Below, piece after piece: positions 33,157-42,576 of a DNA stretch of 64,000 bases. Made by a program: the position numbers and the translations under genes. The stretch comes from Rubellimicrobium arenae (GTDB taxonomy: Bacteria > Pseudomonadota > Alphaproteobacteria > Rhodobacterales > Rhodobacteraceae). The DNA lies in assembly GCF_017916295.1 (NCBI RefSeq), contig NZ_JAFMSS010000005.1, forward strand, positions 276,091 through 340,090, given 5' to 3'. The notes under the pieces were generated by a model. The model was not told where the DNA came from, made no database searches, and saw nothing but the letters and a program-made list of their open reading frames with translations. Numbering within the stretch: the stretch's first letter is position 1; each line of letters begins with the position of its first letter.

Positions 33157-34241
33157 GACCGGCAGCCTTCGCCATCCCGGGCGACCACCGTCAGAAGACC
33201 GGCGGCTTCATCTACGAACGGCGGCTGCTTGAGGAGTTGCGGGCCGCCGGTCGGGACGTTGCGCACCTTATGCTGCCGGCCTCCTATCCCGCCCCTTCCG
33301 AAGGGGAGGCCCGGGCTGCGGCCGAATCCCTGCGCGCCCTGTCCTCCGATCGGCCGCTGATCCTCGACGGGCTCGTGTTCGGCGCGATCGACACCGGGGT
33401 CCTGGCCTCCCTCGCCTGCCCGGTCATCGCCATGGTCCACCACCCCCTCGGGCTCGAAACCGGCCTGCCGCCGGCGCGTGCGGCCCATCTCCTCGCGCGG
33501 GAGGCTGCGAACCTGCGGCATGTGGCCCATGTCGTGGTCCCAAGCGCGCATACCGCCCGGGTGCTCGTGGCCGATTTCGGCCTCGACCCGTCGCTCGTGA
33601 CGGTCGCGCCCCCGGGGCATGACGGACCGCGCGGCCGACGCCCTCTGGGGACCGAGCAGCCGCTGATCCTGTCGGTGGGGCTGCTCGCGCGACGAAAGGG
33701 GCATGACGTGCTGATCCGCGCCCTGTCCCGGATCGCCGATCTGGACTGGGTGGCCGAGATCGTGGGCAAGACCCATGAGGTGCAGGTCCGCGACGAACTG
33801 CGGTCGCTGGTGGACGAGCTCGGCCTCCGGTCGCGGGTCTTGCTGGCGGGCGAGGTCGAGGACGCCGACCTCGCCCGCCGCTACCGCGAGGCACGGATCT
33901 TCACGCTCGCCACCCGCTACGAGGGCTACGGCATGGCCTTGGCCGAAGCTCTGGCGGCGGGGCTTCCCATCGTGACCTGCCGGGCCGGGGCGGTCCCGGA
34001 CACGGTGGGATCGGCGGCGCTCCTCGTCCCGCCGGATTCACCGGAGGCTCTGGCCGGGGCCTTGCGGGACCTCCTGACCGACGACACCCTTCGCACCGAG
34101 CTTGCCACGCGGGCCGAGGCGGCCGGCTTGCGCCTTCCGACCTGGTCCGACACCGCCGCCATCATGGGGACCGTGCTGGACCAAGTCGAGGCTGGTCCAA
34201 ACGGAGCGGCGCGGCGGACTACCGGCCGAACTTGCCCTTGA
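33153..34241 (+). CDS. Glycosyltransferase family 4 protein
   Basis: 362 residues with a GT-B fold. The donor-binding half has L-S-V-G-L-L-A-R-R-K-G-H-D-V-L and the E-x7-E motif in E-G-Y-G-M-A-L-A-E, which binds the nucleotide sugar. It lacks membrane segments, so it acts at the cytoplasmic face. Its ATG overlaps the permease stop (ATGA), and its 3' end overlaps the tex gene on the other strand by 23 bases. With the CDP-alcohol and phosphatase-superfamily proteins it suggests an envelope glycolipid path, but acceptor and donor are unknown. Confidence 0.88.
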   Translation: MRPAAFAIPGDHRQKTGGFIYERRLLEELRAAGRDVAHLMLPASYPAPSEGEARAAAESLRALSSDRPLILDGLVFGAIDTGVLASLACPVIAMVHHPLGLETGLPPARAAHLLAREAANLRHVAHVVVPSAHTARVLVADFGLDPSLVTVAPPGHDGPRGRRPLGTEQPLILSVGLLARRKGHDVLIRALSRIADLDWVAEIVGKTHEVQVRDELRSLVDELGLRSRVLLAGEVEDADLARRYREARIFTLATRYEGYGMALAEALAAGLPIVTCRAGAVPDTVGSAALLVPPDSPEALAGALRDLLTDDTLRTELATRAEAAGLRLPTWSDTAAIMGTVLDQVEAGPNGAARRTTGRTCP

Positions 34242-36534
34242 GCGCATCTGCGAAGGCGTTGCCGCCCGAGGAGCCTCCCTTCGGCGATGCCGACGACGGA
34301 CCTCGGGCCGGAGCCTTGCCGGAGCCCTGGCCCCGTTCGCGCGCCTGCTCCCGGGCCTCGCCCGAGTCGCTCCTCATGGTCAGGCCGATCCGCTTGCGCG
34401 GGACGTCGACCTCGACCACGCGGACCTTCACCACGTCCCCGGCCTTCACCACCTCGTGCGGGTCCTTCACGAAGCGGTCGGCCAGCTGGCTCACATGCAC
34501 GAGGCCGTCCTGGTGCACGCCCACGTCGACGAAGGCTCCGAACGCCGCCACGTTGGTCACGGTCCCCTCGAGGAGCATTCCTGGCCTGAGGTCGCCGATC
34601 TCGTCGACACCTTCGGTGAAGGTCGCCGTCCTGAACGAAGGCCGGGGATCGCGACCGGGCTTTTCCAGCTCCGCCAGGATGTCCTTGACCGTCGGCAGGC
34701 CGAAGCGGTCATCCACGAAGGCGCGCGGGTCCACCTTCTTGAGCGCGGCGGCATCGCCCATTAGGGCGCGGATGTCCCGCCCGCAGGCTTTCACGATCTT
34801 CCGGGCCACCTCATAGGCTTCGGGGTGGACCGACGAGGCGTCGAGAGGCTCGTCCCCCGCCGGGATGCGGAGGAAGCCCGCCGCCTGCTCGAAGGCCTTT
34901 GGCCCGAGCCGCGCCACCTTGAGAAGATCGCGCCGGGTGCGGAACGGACCGTTCTGGTCGCGGTGGGCGACGATGGACGCCGCGAGCGAGGCCCCCAGGC
35001 CTGACACGCGCGCGAGAAGAGGCGCGGACGCGGTGTTGAGGTCCACGCCCACCGCGTTCACCGCATCCTCGACCACCGCTTCGAGGGAGCGACCCAGGCG
35101 GCCCTGGTCGACGTCGTGCTGGTACTGGCCGACCCCGATGGACTTGGGCTCGATCTTCACCAGCTCGGCCAGCGGATCCTGCAGGCGGCGGGCGATCGAA
35201 ACCGCGCCCCGAAGCGAGACGTCGAGATCCGGGAATTCCTTGGCGGCCAGTTCGGACGCGGAATAGACCGAAGCGCCGGCCTCGCTCACGATGACCTTCA
35301 CCGGCTTTTCGGAGCCCGGCAGATGCGCCAGCAGGTCGGCCACCATCTTCTCGGTCTCGCGGCTGGCTGTGCCGTTGCCGATGGCGATGAGCCTGACTCC
35401 GTGCCTGGCGATGAGCTGCGCCAGGGTGACTTGGGCCCCGCGAAGGTCGTTCCTGGGCTGGAAGGGGTAGACGGTCTCGGTGGCCATGACCTTGCCCGTG
35501 GCATCGACCACCGCGACCTTCACGCCCGTCCGGATGCCGGGATCGAGGCCCATGGTCGCCTTGCCCCCGGCCGGCGCCGCCAGGAGCAGATCCTTGAGGT
35601 TCCGGGCGAAGACGCGGATCGCCTCCTCCTCGGCCCGCTCGCGCAGCTCGACCATCAGGTCGAGGGACAGCGAGCCCCGCAGCTTCACACGCCACGCCCA
35701 GCTCGCCGCCTCGCGGAGCCAGCGGTCGCCCGCGCCGGCTCCGGCGGCGCCCAGCGCCGCGGCGCAGGTCCTTTCGGCCGGGCTTTCGCCACGCGGGGCC
35801 TCGTCGTCGATGGCCAGGTCGACCGCGAGCGCGCCTTCGTTCCGTCCGCGCAGCATCGCCAGGACGCGGTGGGACGGCGCGGTGGCCCAGGCCTCCGAAT
35901 GGGCGAAGTAGTCCGAGAACTTGGCGCCCTCGGCCGCTTTCCCGTCCACGACCTTCGCCGTGAGCCGCGCCACCTGCCTCATGTGGGCGCGCAGGCGGCC
36001 GAGAAGATCGGCATTCTCGGCCAGACCCTCGGCCAGGATATCGCGCGCGCCCTCCAGGGCTGCCTTGGCGTCGGGCACGGCTTCGGTGACATAGGCCGCC
36101 GTCAGAGCTGCAGGGTCCGCGGCGCGGTCGGCCAGGATGGACTCGAACAGCGGCTGGAGACCGTTCTCGCGCGCGATCATCGCCTTGGTGCGGCGCTTGG
36201 GCTTGTAGGGCAGATAGATGTCCTCGAGCTCGGCCTTGGTCGTGGCCGAGGCAAGCGAGCGGGCCAGTTCGTCCGTCATCTTGCCCTGACCGGTGATCGA
36301 CCCGACGATCGCCGCCCGCCGCGCCTCCATGTCCCGCAGGTAGGTCAGGCGCTCGGACAGGGTCCGCAGCTGCGTGTCGTCCAGCCCACCGGTGGCTTCC
36401 TTCCGATAGCGGGCGATGAAGGGGACCGTGGCGCCGCCGTCCAAAAGCGTGATCGCGGCCTCCACCTGCGGGGCGCCGGCGCCGATCTCGGCGGCGATCA
36501 GGTGAGGGATGCGGCGGGCGGCGTCCTGGGTCAT
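34219..36534 (-). CDS. tex: Tex, S1-domain RNA-binding transcription accessory protein
   Basis: 771 residues. Order: Tex N-terminal HTH region, YqgF-like RNase H fold (G-L-D-P-G-I-R-T-G-V-K-V-A near 325), helix-hairpin-helix (L-L-A-R-V-S-G-L-G), and an S1 domain near 640-720 (G-M-L-L-E-G-T-V-T-N-V-A-A-F-G-A-F-V-D). A Gly/Ser/Pro-rich tail ends the protein. Tex is linked to transcription elongation and termination. The start (MTQDAARRIPHLIAAEIG) matches the family. It is convergent with the glycosyltransferase gene. Confidence 0.96.
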   Translation of the reverse strand: MTQDAARRIPHLIAAEIGAGAPQVEAAITLLDGGATVPFIARYRKEATGGLDDTQLRTLSERLTYLRDMEARRAAIVGSITGQGKMTDELARSLASATTKAELEDIYLPYKPKRRTKAMIARENGLQPLFESILADRAADPAALTAAYVTEAVPDAKAALEGARDILAEGLAENADLLGRLRAHMRQVARLTAKVVDGKAAEGAKFSDYFAHSEAWATAPSHRVLAMLRGRNEGALAVDLAIDDEAPRGESPAERTCAAALGAAGAGAGDRWLREAASWAWRVKLRGSLSLDLMVELRERAEEEAIRVFARNLKDLLLAAPAGGKATMGLDPGIRTGVKVAVVDATGKVMATETVYPFQPRNDLRGAQVTLAQLIARHGVRLIAIGNGTASRETEKMVADLLAHLPGSEKPVKVIVSEAGASVYSASELAAKEFPDLDVSLRGAVSIARRLQDPLAELVKIEPKSIGVGQYQHDVDQGRLGRSLEAVVEDAVNAVGVDLNTASAPLLARVSGLGASLAASIVAHRDQNGPFRTRRDLLKVARLGPKAFEQAAGFLRIPAGDEPLDASSVHPEAYEVARKIVKACGRDIRALMGDAAALKKVDPRAFVDDRFGLPTVKDILAELEKPGRDPRPSFRTATFTEGVDEIGDLRPGMLLEGTVTNVAAFGAFVDVGVHQDGLVHVSQLADRFVKDPHEVVKAGDVVKVRVVEVDVPRKRIGLTMRSDSGEAREQARERGQGSGKAPARGPSSASPKGGSSGGNAFADALKGKFGR

Positions 36535-36937
36535 GGGTCGTCCTGCTGACTCGGAGAGAAAACGGTCACCCGCCATAGCGTCGGCGGGGAACCGGGCCAA
36601 GACCCGAGAGCATGGGCAAGGCGCCGCGCCCCGGCGACCAATCGTCCGCACCAGTCGTCAGGTCGGGACCGGACAGGCGAGCGGCGCGCCAAACGCGATC
36701 GCGGCGGCCGCAAGGACGTGACCCTGAGATCACGGAACGTTTGCTCGGGCGGCATGTGACCGATCGTCCCGCTTGGGGTTGATATTGCACCCCCCTGCCC
36801 TCTAGTTCGGAAGGGAGTTGGCCGGGGCGCCCGGTCTTTCTTGACACCACAAGCAAGACCTCCGGGCGAACCACCTTCGAGGAGGTCCGTTCCGTGGTCC
36901 CGTGAAACGCCGGACGAAGGAGTAGGCTGACCCGCGC
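36535..36937. other. Intergenic region between tex and the Mrp operon
   Basis: 403 bases between divergent genes, so promoters for both should be here. A perfect -35 hexamer TTGACA at 36841-36846 has no convincing -10 at 16-18 bases. A 7-bp inverted repeat GACCTCC/GGAGGTC near 36858-36888 has a 17-base loop and no T-run. AAGGAG before mrpA is about 15 bases from the ATG, farther than usual. No gene is called. Confidence 0.35.
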
Positions 36938-39829
36938 ATGGCTGAACCGAACCTGATCCTTCTTCTCGTCCTTCTGCCCTTTGCGGGCTCGGTGATCGCG
37001 GCCACGATGCCGACGGGCGCCCGGAACGGCACGGCCTGGCTGTCGGGCCTGATCATGTTTGCCGGCCTGCTGATCCTTGCAGCGGTCCACCGGCCCGTGG
37101 CCGAGGGCGAGGTGCTGCGGTACGCGATCTCCTGGGTGCCGTCGCTCGGCCTTGATCTTGTCTTCCGGCTTGACGGCTTTGCGTGGCTTTTCGTGACGCT
37201 GGTGCTGGGGATCGGCGTGCTGGTCGTCCTCTATGCGCGGTATTATCTGGCGAAATCAGATCCTTCGCCGAAGTTCTTCGCGTCCATCCTAGCCTTCGCC
37301 GGGGCCATGGTTGGCCTGCTGACATCGGGCAACCTCATCATGCTCGTGGTGTTCTGGGAACTCACGAGCCTCATCTCCTTCCTGCTGATCGGGTATTGGC
37401 AGCGTAGCCCGGCGGCCCGGGATGGCGCCCGGATGGCGCTGGTGGTGACCGCGGCCGGAGGGCTCTGCCTCCTGGCGGCGATGCTGCTCCTGGGACAGAT
37501 CGCGGGCACCTATGACCTGGACGGAGTGCTGGCGGAAGGGAGCCAGATCCGGTCGCATCCGCTTTATGGCGTGACCCTGGCCCTGTTCCTGATTGCGGCC
37601 TTCACCAAGTCCGCCCAGGTTCCGTTCCATTTCTGGCTGCCGAACGCGATGGCGGCGCCGACGCCGGTGTCAGCTTTCCTCCATTCGGCCACCATGGTGA
37701 AGGCGGGGGTCTTCCTGCTCGTCCGGTTCTCGCCCGCGCTTGGAGGAACCGAGGCCTGGTTCTTCACGGTGACCGGGATCGGAATGGCGACCCTTCTCTT
37801 CGGCGCGGTGATCGCCCTGTTCCGGCACGATCTCAAGGGCCTGCTGGCCTATTCGACGATCAGTCACCTGGGCCTGATCACGGCGCTTGCCGGGATCGGA
37901 AGCAACGGGGCGATCGTCGCGGCCATCTTCCACATCGCGAACCATGCGGTCTTCAAGGCCTCCCTGTTCATGGCAGCCGGCATCATCGACCATGAGACAG
38001 GGACGCGCGACATGCGTCGGCTCAGCGGGCTGATCCGGCTGATGCCCGCGACGGGAAGCCTGGCCATCGTGGCGGCATTCGCGATGGCGGGGGTGCCGCT
38101 GCTCAACGGCTTCCTGTCCAAGGAGATGTTCTTTGCCGAAGCCGTCGAGTGGCACAACGGGACCTGGCTCGACGACTCGCTGCCCTACATCGCGACGTTG
38201 GCCAGCGTCTTTTCGGTGGCCTATTCGATGCGCTTCATCATGACGGTGTTCTTCGGGCCGCCACCCGTCGACCTGCCGAAGACGCCCCACGAGCCGGTGA
38301 CATGGATGCGGCGTCCCGTCGAGCTCCTGGTCCTGATCTGCCTCGTGGTCGGGATCATCCCGGGCCTCACGCTTGGCCCCACGCTGAACATGGCCGCGCG
38401 GTCGGTGCTGGGGGCGGACATGCCCTATTACAGCGTCGCGGTCTGGCATGGGTTCAATACGCCCCTGATCATGAGCCTGATCGCCATGGTCCTGGGCGCA
38501 GGCCTTTATCTGGTCTTCGCGCGCGCCATCCAGAACGGCCCCGAAGGCCCGCCCCTGGTCCACAGGATCCAGGCTCAGCGCTTCTATGAGCGAGTGATGC
38601 TGGTTGCCACCTGGACCGGGCCGCGTCGCCTGCTGCGGCTGGTCGGGCCGGATCGGCTTCAGCCGCAGCTCCGGCTGATCGTGCTGCTGGCCATCGCGGG
38701 GACGGTCTACATGATGTGGGGCTCGGCCGGGACGCCGCCCCGGCTCGGCCCGACCGAGCTCAACCCGGGCTTCCTGGTCATGTGGATCGTCGGCGCATCC
38801 TGCGCCATCGCCGCCGCGTGGCAGGCCAAGTATCACCGCTTTGCGGCGCTGGTGCTCCTGGGAGGCGCCGGCCTGGTCACCTGCCTCACCTTTGCCTGGT
38901 TCTCCGCGCCGGACCTTGCGGTGACGCAGCTCCTGGTCGAGATCGTCACGACGGTCCTTCTTCTCCTGGGCCTTCGCTGGCTCCCCAAGAGGCTGGCCGA
39001 GATCCCGGGCGACCAGCTGCGGGCCGCGCGCATCCGGCGGGGCCGCGACCTCGTGATCGCCCTGGTCTTCGGGGCCGCGATGTCGGCGATCGCCTTCATG
39101 GTGATGACCCGGCCACAGCTTGCGACCGTGGGGGACTGGTTCCTGCGCAACGCCTACTCGGAAGGTGGCGGGACGAACGTGGTCAACGTCATCCTCGTGG
39201 ACTTCCGGGCCTTCGACACCTTCGGCGAGATCACGGTCCTGGTCATCGTGGCCCTGTCGGTGTTCGCGCTGCTCCGACGATTCCGCCCCGCCACCGAAAG
39301 CGCGGGCCCCCCCGAACAGCAGGTGGCTCCGGAGGCCCGGCCACTGAGCGACTACATGATGGTGCCCGCGGTCATCATGCAGTGGATGTTCCCGGTCATG
39401 ATCGTCCTGTCGGCCTACCTCTTCCTCAGAGGGCATGACCTGCCGGGCGGCGGCTTCTCCGCGGGGGTCACCCTGGCGATTGCCTTCCTGCTCCAGTACC
39501 TCGCCACCCATGTCCGGCTCGTGGAGTCGCAGCTCACCGTCTTGCCGGCGCGCTGGATGGGCTTCGGCCTGCTGACGGCCGGGGGAACGGGGATCGGCTC
39601 CTGGGTCTTCGGCTATCCGTTCCTGACGGCCCATGCGCAGTACGTGAACCTTCCGCTGATCGGCGAAGTGCCGGCGGCGACGGCCATGATCTTCGACCTG
39701 GGCGTCTTCGGGGTGGTCGTGGGCGCCACGATCCTGATGCTGATCGCGATCGCGCACCAGTCGCTCCGCTCGGCCCGCACCCGCGCCCATGACGAGGCGC
39801 CCGCCCGCGAACAGGAGGAGGCCGCCTGA
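36938..39829 (+). CDS. mrpA: MrpA-MrpB fusion, Na+(K+)/H+ antiporter subunit AB
   Basis: 963 residues. The first ~500 are the proton-pumping NuoL/M-like core with the key Lys in F-T-K-S-A-Q-V-P-F-H-F-W-L-P and the Glu in V-F-W-E-L-T-S. A long C-terminal extension follows. The last ~170 residues are an MrpB domain with the signature R-G-H-D-L-P-G-G-G-F-S-A-G. Such fused subunits are known from the PhaAB protein of rhizobia. The Mrp complex exchanges Na+ or K+ for protons at the inner membrane under alkaline or salt stress. It leads an operon of six genes whose starts and stops overlap. Confidence 0.95.
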   Translation: MAEPNLILLLVLLPFAGSVIAATMPTGARNGTAWLSGLIMFAGLLILAAVHRPVAEGEVLRYAISWVPSLGLDLVFRLDGFAWLFVTLVLGIGVLVVLYARYYLAKSDPSPKFFASILAFAGAMVGLLTSGNLIMLVVFWELTSLISFLLIGYWQRSPAARDGARMALVVTAAGGLCLLAAMLLLGQIAGTYDLDGVLAEGSQIRSHPLYGVTLALFLIAAFTKSAQVPFHFWLPNAMAAPTPVSAFLHSATMVKAGVFLLVRFSPALGGTEAWFFTVTGIGMATLLFGAVIALFRHDLKGLLAYSTISHLGLITALAGIGSNGAIVAAIFHIANHAVFKASLFMAAGIIDHETGTRDMRRLSGLIRLMPATGSLAIVAAFAMAGVPLLNGFLSKEMFFAEAVEWHNGTWLDDSLPYIATLASVFSVAYSMRFIMTVFFGPPPVDLPKTPHEPVTWMRRPVELLVLICLVVGIIPGLTLGPTLNMAARSVLGADMPYYSVAVWHGFNTPLIMSLIAMVLGAGLYLVFARAIQNGPEGPPLVHRIQAQRFYERVMLVATWTGPRRLLRLVGPDRLQPQLRLIVLLAIAGTVYMMWGSAGTPPRLGPTELNPGFLVMWIVGASCAIAAAWQAKYHRFAALVLLGGAGLVTCLTFAWFSAPDLAVTQLLVEIVTTVLLLLGLRWLPKRLAEIPGDQLRAARIRRGRDLVIALVFGAAMSAIAFMVMTRPQLATVGDWFLRNAYSEGGGTNVVNVILVDFRAFDTFGEITVLVIVALSVFALLRRFRPATESAGPPEQQVAPEARPLSDYMMVPAVIMQWMFPVMIVLSAYLFLRGHDLPGGGFSAGVTLAIAFLLQYLATHVRLVESQLTVLPARWMGFGLLTAGGTGIGSWVFGYPFLTAHAQYVNLPLIGEVPAATAMIFDLGVFGVVVGATILMLIAIAHQSLRSARTRAHDEAPAREQEEAA

Positions 39830-40173
39830 TGGAAATCGTCCTGTCCGCCGCCATCGGCATCTTGGCCGCCTCGGGCGCTTGGCTCCTGATGCGACCCCGC
39901 ACGTTCCAGGTCATCGTCGGGCTCTGCCTGCTGTCCTATGCGGTCAACCTGTTCATCTTCGCCATGGGGCGCCTGACCGTGGGGGCCCCTGCGATCATGC
40001 CCAAGGGCGGGTTCGTCAACCCCGACGCCTATGCGGACCCGATCCCCCAGGCCCTAGTCCTGACGGCCATCGTCATCAGCTTCGCCACCACGGCGCTCTT
40101 TCTTGTCGTGATGATCGCCTCGCGCGGGTTCAGCGGCACGGACCATGTCGACGGGCAGGAGCGCAACCTGTGA
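39829..40173 (+). CDS. mrpC: MrpC, antiporter subunit (NuoK-like)
   Basis: 114 residues with three membrane segments, the NuoK-like fold of the Mrp complex. The family pattern R-T-F-Q-V-I-V-G-L-C-L-L-S-Y-A-V-N-L and the L-T-A-I-V-I-S-F-A-T-T-A segment are present. Its ATG shares one base with the mrpA stop and its stop overlaps mrpD. It works only as part of the full complex. Confidence 0.94.
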   Translation: MEIVLSAAIGILAASGAWLLMRPRTFQVIVGLCLLSYAVNLFIFAMGRLTVGAPAIMPKGGFVNPDAYADPIPQALVLTAIVISFATTALFLVVMIASRGFSGTDHVDGQERNL

Positions 40174-41813
40174 CGGTCTCGCCCGAGCATCTCCTCATCG
40201 CGCCCATCCTCATCCCCTTCTTCGCAGGGGCGCTGATGCTGCTTTATGGCGACGAGCGGCAGCGCAAGGCCCGGCTCGTTCTCAGCTTCGGCTCGGCGGT
40301 CGCGCTGCTCCTGGTCGCCTGGGAGCTGCTGGCGCGCGCCACCCAGAGCCCCTTGGCCGAGGGCGGAGCCATGGGGTTCTATCTCCTGGGGGACTGGGCC
40401 GCGCCCTTCGGCATCGTCCTGGTGCTCGACCGCCTGTCGGCGATGATGCTGGTCCTCGTGGCCGTCCTGGCGATCCCGGCGCTGGTCTATTCCCTGGCGG
40501 GCTGGCAGCGGCAGGGGCAGCATTTCCACGCGCTGTTCCAGTTCCTTCTCATGGGGCTCAACGGGGCGTTCCTGACGGGCGACCTGTTCAACCTGTTCGT
40601 CTTCTTCGAGGTGCTGCTGGCGGCCTCCTACGGTCTCCTCCTGCACGGGTCCGGTGCCTTCCGGGTCCGCGCCGGGCTGCACTACATCGCGGTCAACCTC
40701 ACCGCCTCGCTGATGTTCCTGATCGGCGTCAGCCTGATCTACGGCGTCACGGGGACGCTCAACATGGCCCATCTGGCCGGGCTGATCCCGACCCTGCCCG
40801 ACGCCGAACGGCCGCTCCTCCATGCCGGCGCGGCCATCCTGGGCCTCGCGTTCCTGGTCAAGGCGGGCATGTGGCCCCTGTCGTTCTGGCTGCCCTCGGC
40901 CTACATGGCGGCCTCGCCCCCGGTGGCGGCCATCTTCGCGATCCTGACCAAGGTCGGAGTCTACGCCGCGCTGCGGCTGTCGATGCTGATGTTCGGGCCG
41001 GGGGCTGGACCCTCGGTCGGCATGGGCGCCGAGGTGCTGATGGTGGGCGGCATGCTGACCGTCTTCTTCGGCATGCTGGGCGTCCTGGGCAGCCAGGGAC
41101 TGGGGCGGATGGCGGGCCATCTCGTCCTGATCTCCTCGGGCACGGTCCTGGGGGTGATCGGCTTTGCCCTGGCCGACGGCGGCAGCGCCATGCTGGCCGG
41201 CGGCCTGTATTATCTGGTGGTCTCGACCCTGGCCTCCAGCGCGCTCTTCCTGCTGATCGAACCGATGAGCCGGGAGGACGGCGACATCGCGGCCATGCTG
41301 GCCCTGACAGCGGACGCCTATGGCATCGAGGACCCGCCAGAGGATGAGGACGCCGGAGTGGGTCTGGCGATTCCGGGGTCCCTCGCCATGCTGAGCCTGT
41401 GCTTCGGGGGATGTCTCCTGGTTCTGGCGGGCCTGCCCCCGCTGGCCGGCTTCGTGGGCAAGTTCGCGATCCTGTCCGGCCTGCTGGCCGGGACCGGGCT
41501 GGCGGTGCCCTGGGGCTGGGCCTGGACCTTCATGGCACTTCTGCTGGCCTCGGGCCTTGCCACCTTGATCGGGCTCGTCCGGGTCGGCGTGCAGGTCTTC
41601 TGGACGACCGAAGGCGCCCCCCAGAAGGTGTGGGCTCTGGAGGTCGGACCCCCTGCGGGGCTCCTCATCCTCGCCGCCGTGATGACCATCGAGGCCGACG
41701 ATATCATGCGCTACATGGAAGCCACCTCCCATGCGCTGCACACGCCCCCCGTTTACACGACCGGGGTGAACCTCGCGCCGCGCATCTCGGACCAGCCGGA
41801 GGAGGCCGAATGA
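40170..41813 (+). CDS. mrpD: MrpD, antiporter subunit (NuoN/M-like)
   Basis: 547 residues with about 14 membrane segments. Proton-path residues of the NuoL/M/N family are visible: V-F-F-E-V-L-L-A-A-S-Y (Glu), and F-L-V-K-A-G-M-W-P-L-S-F-W-L-P (Lys). It forms the second ion channel of the complex beside MrpA. It starts with GTG inside GTGA, overlapping the mrpC stop. A 20-residue acidic insert (D-P-P-E-D-E-D) lies near residue 390 between two helices, in a cytoplasmic or periplasmic loop. Confidence 0.95.
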   Translation: MTVSPEHLLIAPILIPFFAGALMLLYGDERQRKARLVLSFGSAVALLLVAWELLARATQSPLAEGGAMGFYLLGDWAAPFGIVLVLDRLSAMMLVLVAVLAIPALVYSLAGWQRQGQHFHALFQFLLMGLNGAFLTGDLFNLFVFFEVLLAASYGLLLHGSGAFRVRAGLHYIAVNLTASLMFLIGVSLIYGVTGTLNMAHLAGLIPTLPDAERPLLHAGAAILGLAFLVKAGMWPLSFWLPSAYMAASPPVAAIFAILTKVGVYAALRLSMLMFGPGAGPSVGMGAEVLMVGGMLTVFFGMLGVLGSQGLGRMAGHLVLISSGTVLGVIGFALADGGSAMLAGGLYYLVVSTLASSALFLLIEPMSREDGDIAAMLALTADAYGIEDPPEDEDAGVGLAIPGSLAMLSLCFGGCLLVLAGLPPLAGFVGKFAILSGLLAGTGLAVPWGWAWTFMALLLASGLATLIGLVRVGVQVFWTTEGAPQKVWALEVGPPAGLLILAAVMTIEADDIMRYMEATSHALHTPPVYTTGVNLAPRISDQPEEAE

Positions 41814-42298
41814 GCCGGCTCCTGCCCTACCCGGTGCTGACGTTCGGGCTCGTGCTGATCTGGCTCATCCTGACGCGTTTCTCGCTCGGACACCTTCTGC
41901 TTGGCACCTGCGTCGCCATCCTCGCGAGCTGGGCGATGGGGGCGCTGCAGCCGGACCGGCCCAGCCTGCGCCGCGCCACGGCCATCCCCGGCCTCGTGGG
42001 CATCGTCGCCTGGGACATCCTGAGGTCGAACGCCGCCGTCGCCTGGCTCATCCTGTCGGGCGGACGTGGCGGGGCGCGGCGTTCCGGCTTTCTGCGCATC
42101 CCGCTCCGCCTTCGTCATCCCGCCGCGCTGGCGGTTCTCGCGATCATCGTCACCGCCACCCCGGGCACGGCCTGGCTGGAATACGACCCGGAGACGGGCG
42201 TCCTGCTCCTTCATGTCTTCGACTTGGTGGACGAGGGAGACTGGCTGGATCTGATCCAGAACCGCTACGAGGCCCGCCTGCTGGAGATCTTCGAATGA
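41810..42298 (+). CDS. mrpE: MrpE, antiporter subunit
   Basis: 162 residues. Two or three N-terminal membrane segments are followed by a soluble domain typical of MrpE (T-A-T-P-G-T-A-W-L-E-Y-D-P, then L-L-L-H-V-F-D-L-V-D). MrpE is needed for complex assembly or activity in Bacillus and Sinorhizobium. It overlaps mrpD and mrpF by 4 bases each. Confidence 0.93.
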   Translation: MSRLLPYPVLTFGLVLIWLILTRFSLGHLLLGTCVAILASWAMGALQPDRPSLRRATAIPGLVGIVAWDILRSNAAVAWLILSGGRGGARRSGFLRIPLRLRHPAALAVLAIIVTATPGTAWLEYDPETGVLLLHVFDLVDEGDWLDLIQNRYEARLLEIFE

Positions 42299-42576
42299 GT
42301 GGAACGATCCTGGCCTTTGCGCTCGGCTTTGCCCAGATCGCGCTGGCCCTTGCGGGGGCTCTGGCCGGGCTGCGCATCCTTCGGGGTCCGAGGGCCCAGG
42401 ACAGGGTTCTGGGACTGGACACATTCTATATCACCGCGATGCTTCTGTTCATCGTGACAGGGATGCGCTCGGGCAGCCTGTTCTTCTTCGAAGCCGCCAT
42501 GGTCATCGGCTTCATGGGATTCGTCGCCACGGTGGGACTGGCCAAGTTCCTCATTCGCGGCGAGGTGATCGAATGA
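42295..42576 (+). CDS. mrpF: MrpF, antiporter subunit
   Basis: 93 residues, three membrane segments. The loop R-I-L-R-G-P-R-A-Q-D-R-V-L-G-L-D is the conserved MrpF/PhaF motif and includes the Asp linked to cation movement in relatives. The gene overlaps mrpE and mrpG by 4 bases each. Confidence 0.94.
   Translation: MSGTILAFALGFAQIALALAGALAGLRILRGPRAQDRVLGLDTFYITAMLLFIVTGMRSGSLFFFEAAMVIGFMGFVATVGLAKFLIRGEVIE

Noticed and set aside
36841..36869. Perfect TTGACA as a promoter for mrpA
   Set aside because: No acceptable -10 at 16-18 bases; the downstream sequence is GC-rich.
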